From: RGIG5952 sp045627605
GTDB taxonomy: Bacteria; Verrucomicrobiota; Kiritimatiellia; RFP12; JAAYLN01
Length of the DNA: 8,098 nt
Assembly: GCA_045627605.1 (NCBI GenBank)
Contig: JAZQOA010000001.1
Location: 1-8,098, forward strand
Direction: 5' to 3'
The position numbers and the translations under genes were made by a program. This document shows positions 6,678 to 8,098 of this stretch, one piece after another. A model generated the notes under the pieces. It ran no database searches. It saw only the letters and a list, made by a program, of their open reading frames with translations, and was not told where the DNA came from. Numbering within the stretch: position 1 is the stretch's first letter; each line of letters opens with the position of its first letter.

Positions 6678-7604
6678 CTACTTTGCGTGAACGGCGACGG
6701 ACGGCAGGGGAATGCTGATGCCGTTCTTCTCAAAGGCGGCCTTCACCGCACGGTACGAGGCGTCGTAAATCGTCCAGTAATCCGCACAGTCGGACCACGG
6801 GCGGACGTTGAGCGTGACGCGCCCGTCGCTCAAGGCATCGACCGAGACACAAGGTTCGGGATCGGCAAGGACGCCGGGGACGGCCCTCAGGGCTTCAATG
6901 GCGATCTTTAGGGCCTTGTCGAGGTCGGTCGCGTAGCCAATGGCGACCTGGAGGTCGATGCGGCGCTTGCCGAGGGCCGAGAAGTTCACGATCGGCGCCC
7001 CCCATGCGCTTTTATTGGGGATGACGACCTTTTTATTGTCGGCGGTGGCGAGAACCGTCGCCATCATATCAACCTTGGTGACGGTACCCTCGTTACCCGC
7101 GACAATCACATAGTCGCCGATTTTGAAAGGTTCGTTGATGGCGATCATAAGGCCAGAGGCGAGGTTGCCAAGCGACTCCTGGAAGGCGAACCCAAGGATG
7201 AAGCCCGTCACGCCAAGACCCGCGATGATTGGACCGACGTTGACGCCGAGGCGACCAAGAACCATGACGAGAAGAATGGCCCAGCACGTTTTTGAGACGA
7301 CGCTCTTGACAAAGCTAATGAGAAGGGTCTGCTTTTTCCCGTTTCGGGTGAGCATTTTTGAAACAGCCCCCACAATGACCTTGATGATAATCCAACCAAC
7401 AAGCAACATGATGGCGGCGATAACGATGTTGAGCGCCAAGTCAATTCCCTTGTCGGAAAGCCAGGTGAGAGCCTGGTTCCACGCCTGCTGTCCTTCGCCA
7501 ATTTTGACGGGGATGCTCTCCTCAAGGGTTTCGGTGGCGGTTTCCACGGTTTCCGCGACGGAAACGACTTCATTGGTCGCGGCGGAAATAAGTTCGTTGG
7601 TCAT
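6678..7604 (-). CDS. mscS: Small-conductance mechanosensitive channel, MscS family
   Basis: An inner-membrane homoheptameric channel that opens on membrane tension and releases solutes after hypo-osmotic shock. 308 residues against 286 in E. coli; the surplus is mostly at the N-terminus, which has a Glu/Thr/Val-rich stretch (about 12-32) before the first helix. TM1 lies at about 56-80, TM2 at about 101-119 and the pore-lining TM3 at about 124-156, containing GVTGFILGFAFQESLGNLAS (131-150). The beta domain follows: INEPFKIGDYVIV, GNEGTVTKVDMMATVLATADNKKVVIPN (170-197), then the alpha/beta C-terminal domain with FSALGKRRIDLQVAIGY (209-224) and the ending ISIPLPSVAVHAK, matching the ISFPYPQ region of E. 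coli MscS. The start is supported by AAAGGA 7 nt upstream and a TATAAT promoter. Transcribed alone, terminated by a hairpin downstream. Confidence 0.94.
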   Translation of the reverse strand: MTNELISAATNEVVSVAETVETATETLEESIPVKIGEGQQAWNQALTWLSDKGIDLALNIVIAAIMLLVGWIIIKVIVGAVSKMLTRNGKKQTLLISFVKSVVSKTCWAILLVMVLGRLGVNVGPIIAGLGVTGFILGFAFQESLGNLASGLMIAINEPFKIGDYVIVAGNEGTVTKVDMMATVLATADNKKVVIPNKSAWGAPIVNFSALGKRRIDLQVAIGYATDLDKALKIAIEALRAVPGVLADPEPCVSVDALSDGRVTLNVRPWSDCADYWTIYDASYRAVKAAFEKNGISIPLPSVAVHAK

Positions 7605-7611
7605 GATTTTG

Positions 7612-7617
7612 TCCTTT
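7612..7617 (-). promoter_or_regulatory. Ribosome binding site of mscS
   Basis: AAAGGA on the minus strand, 7 nt before the ATG at 7602-7604, a standard spacing. It fixes the start and contrasts with the absence of such a site before nadB and the sugar kinase. Confidence 0.7.
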
Positions 7618-7639
7618 GTTTGAAAGAGTGAAACTAAAA

Positions 7640-7648
7640 ATTATACCA
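7640..7648 (-). promoter_or_regulatory. mscS promoter (extended -10)
   Basis: TGGTATAAT on the minus strand is an exact extended -10, followed by TTTT as in the nadB promoter. There is no recognisable -35 at 16-18 nt upstream, which extended -10 promoters tolerate. Predicted transcription start is near 7633, giving a leader of about 28 nt that includes the ribosome binding site. Confidence 0.65.
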
Positions 7649-7782
7649 TAATGCTGTTTGGCACAGGCGACAGATTGGCAAAAGAACCGTCCGAGTTGTA
7701 TTTCTTTGGAGCCCATGGCAACATTGAGCGGAGTTTCCCGCGAGCAACACGGAAGACGGGCGGCGCCCCTGATTGAACTAAG

Positions 7783-7864
7783 CGGGGACACCTCCGCCAC
7801 GAGTTTCGTCAACACGGACGGTGCGCGTTACGCAGGGGCCGTCTCCGCCACGGACTTCACGGAC
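7783..7864. repeat. Imperfect direct duplication
   Basis: Two copies of a motif with core CTCCGCCACG, at about 7783-7819 and 7832-7864. Over the first 19 aligned bases (GGGGACACCTCCGCCACGA against GGGGCCGTCTCCGCCACGG) 15 agree, and both copies end in ACGGAC after a short gap. On the minus strand they read KLVAEVSPL and KSVAETAPA, the second directly before a stop, though in different frames. Confidence 0.5.
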
Positions 7865-8097
7865 CATCCAGAGGGGGCGAACTCCGGGGCGAGCCTCAAG
7901 TCGAGCTGCGCAATCACATCCGTCTGGAATCGCCCGCAGGCCCTGAAGAAGTCCTGGGCCCTGCCCCACGCCGCCGCCATCTCCCACGGCGAAATCCCCA
8001 GCGCCCTTCGCGCCACCCCGCCAGATCGCCGCGCCGTTCCTTCCGACTGCAGCGCCGTTCCTTCCGACTGCAGCGCCGTTCCCGTCGACTGCCGCGT
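7828..8097 (-). CDS. Possible C-terminus of an unrecognised protein entering from the right edge
   Basis: On the minus strand a frame is open from the right edge for 89 codons and ends at TAA (7828-7830). It begins with the translated tandem repeat (units of LQSEGTA), continues RRSGGVARRALGISPWEMAAAWGR and then AQDFFRACGRFQTDVIAQLD, and ends WSVKSVAETAPA. The central part has an amphipathic, protein-like composition and nearly all codons end in G or C, but the opposite strand shares this bias. A GTG at 8014-8016 could be an internal start, without a good ribosome binding site. I do not recognise a family. It may equally be a non-coding repeat or a pseudogene remnant. Confidence 0.3.
   Translation of the reverse strand, partial: TRQSTGTALQSEGTALQSEGTARRSGGVARRALGISPWEMAAAWGRAQDFFRACGRFQTDVIAQLDLRLAPEFAPSGWSVKSVAETAPA
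8031..8093. repeat. 21-bp tandem repeat, three units
   Basis: Units at 8031-8051 and 8052-8072 are identical (each begins GCGCCGTTCC and ends GACTGCA); the third, 8073-8093, differs at four positions. Because 21 is a multiple of three, all frames stay open: AVPSDCS on the plus strand, GTALQSE or RNGAAVG on the minus strand. The array may continue past the right edge. Confidence 0.85.
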
Positions 8098-8098
8098 C

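Larger units (their letters stand above)
7649..8098. other. Region without a confident gene, repeat-bearing, with overlapping open frames
   Basis: No recognised family. The plus frame is open from ATG 7715-7717 to the right edge (128 codons, beginning MATLSGVSREQHGRRAAPL); GGAG lies only 3 nt before that ATG, too close for a good ribosome binding site. Two minus frames are also open from the right edge, ending at 7828 and at 7778. Plus-frame and 7828 minus-frame third codon positions fall on the same bases, so third-position GC cannot decide between them. The stretch holds an imperfect duplication (7783-7864) and a 21-bp tandem repeat (8031-8093). It could be the end of a gene to the right, a degraded gene, or a dispersed intergenic repeat element. 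Confidence 0.4.

Noticed and set aside
6446..6718. Plus-strand open frame between the outer-membrane protein gene and mscS
   Set aside because: It crosses the promoter region, the mscS terminator hairpin and the mscS stop, with no family resemblance.
7570..7815. Minus-strand open frame covering the mscS upstream region
   Set aside because: It spans the mscS promoter and ribosome binding site and overlaps the mscS start out of frame; part of it only mirrors the imperfect duplication.
8031..8093. Repeat array as a CRISPR
   Set aside because: Units abut with no spacers between them, so it is a simple tandem repeat.

Overview
The window looks like ordinary chromosomal DNA from a GC-rich Gram-negative bacterium. 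The Gram-negative call rests on a signal-peptide-bearing protein that ends in Phe like an outer-membrane beta-barrel. Promoters resemble the sigma70 type, with several TATAAT-like -10 boxes, rather than the Bacteroidetes type. The mix of an NahK-like sugar kinase, NadB, a PotABC transporter, a TorF-like barrel and MscS would fit an uncultured gut or rumen member of the PVC group (Kiritimatiellota, Lentisphaerota or Verrucomicrobiota). That placement is an impression from protein style, not a demonstrated assignment.

Layout: (1) 1-969, minus strand: a phosphotransferase-family sugar kinase that runs off the left edge. (2) 970-1047: a short AT-rich divergent promoter region. (3) 1048-2676, plus strand: nadB, L-aspartate oxidase. 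(4) 2677-2706: a convergent gap with a weak terminator-like hairpin. (5) 2707-5524, minus strand: a three-gene operon potA-potB-potC (ATPase and two permeases of a polyamine-type ABC importer) with ATGA stop/start overlaps; no substrate-binding potD gene is in the window. (6) 5563-5617: a strong intrinsic terminator ending the next gene. (7) 5651-6442, minus strand: a predicted outer-membrane beta-barrel with its own promoter and a 5' leader of about 70 nt. (8) 6601-6647: the mscS terminator. (9) 6678-7604, minus strand: an MscS-family mechanosensitive channel with a clear promoter and ribosome binding site. (10) 7649-8098: a region without a confident gene, holding an imperfect duplication, a 21-bp tandem repeat and several overlapping open frames that leave the window.

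The genes appear to be independent units: amino-sugar phosphorylation, the first step of de novo NAD synthesis, polyamine-type uptake, an envelope protein and osmotic protection. I do not see a novel multi-gene system. The points most worth a second look are the divergent kinase/nadB promoters, which predict almost leaderless mRNAs, the repeat-bearing right end, and the cysteine-containing outer-membrane protein.
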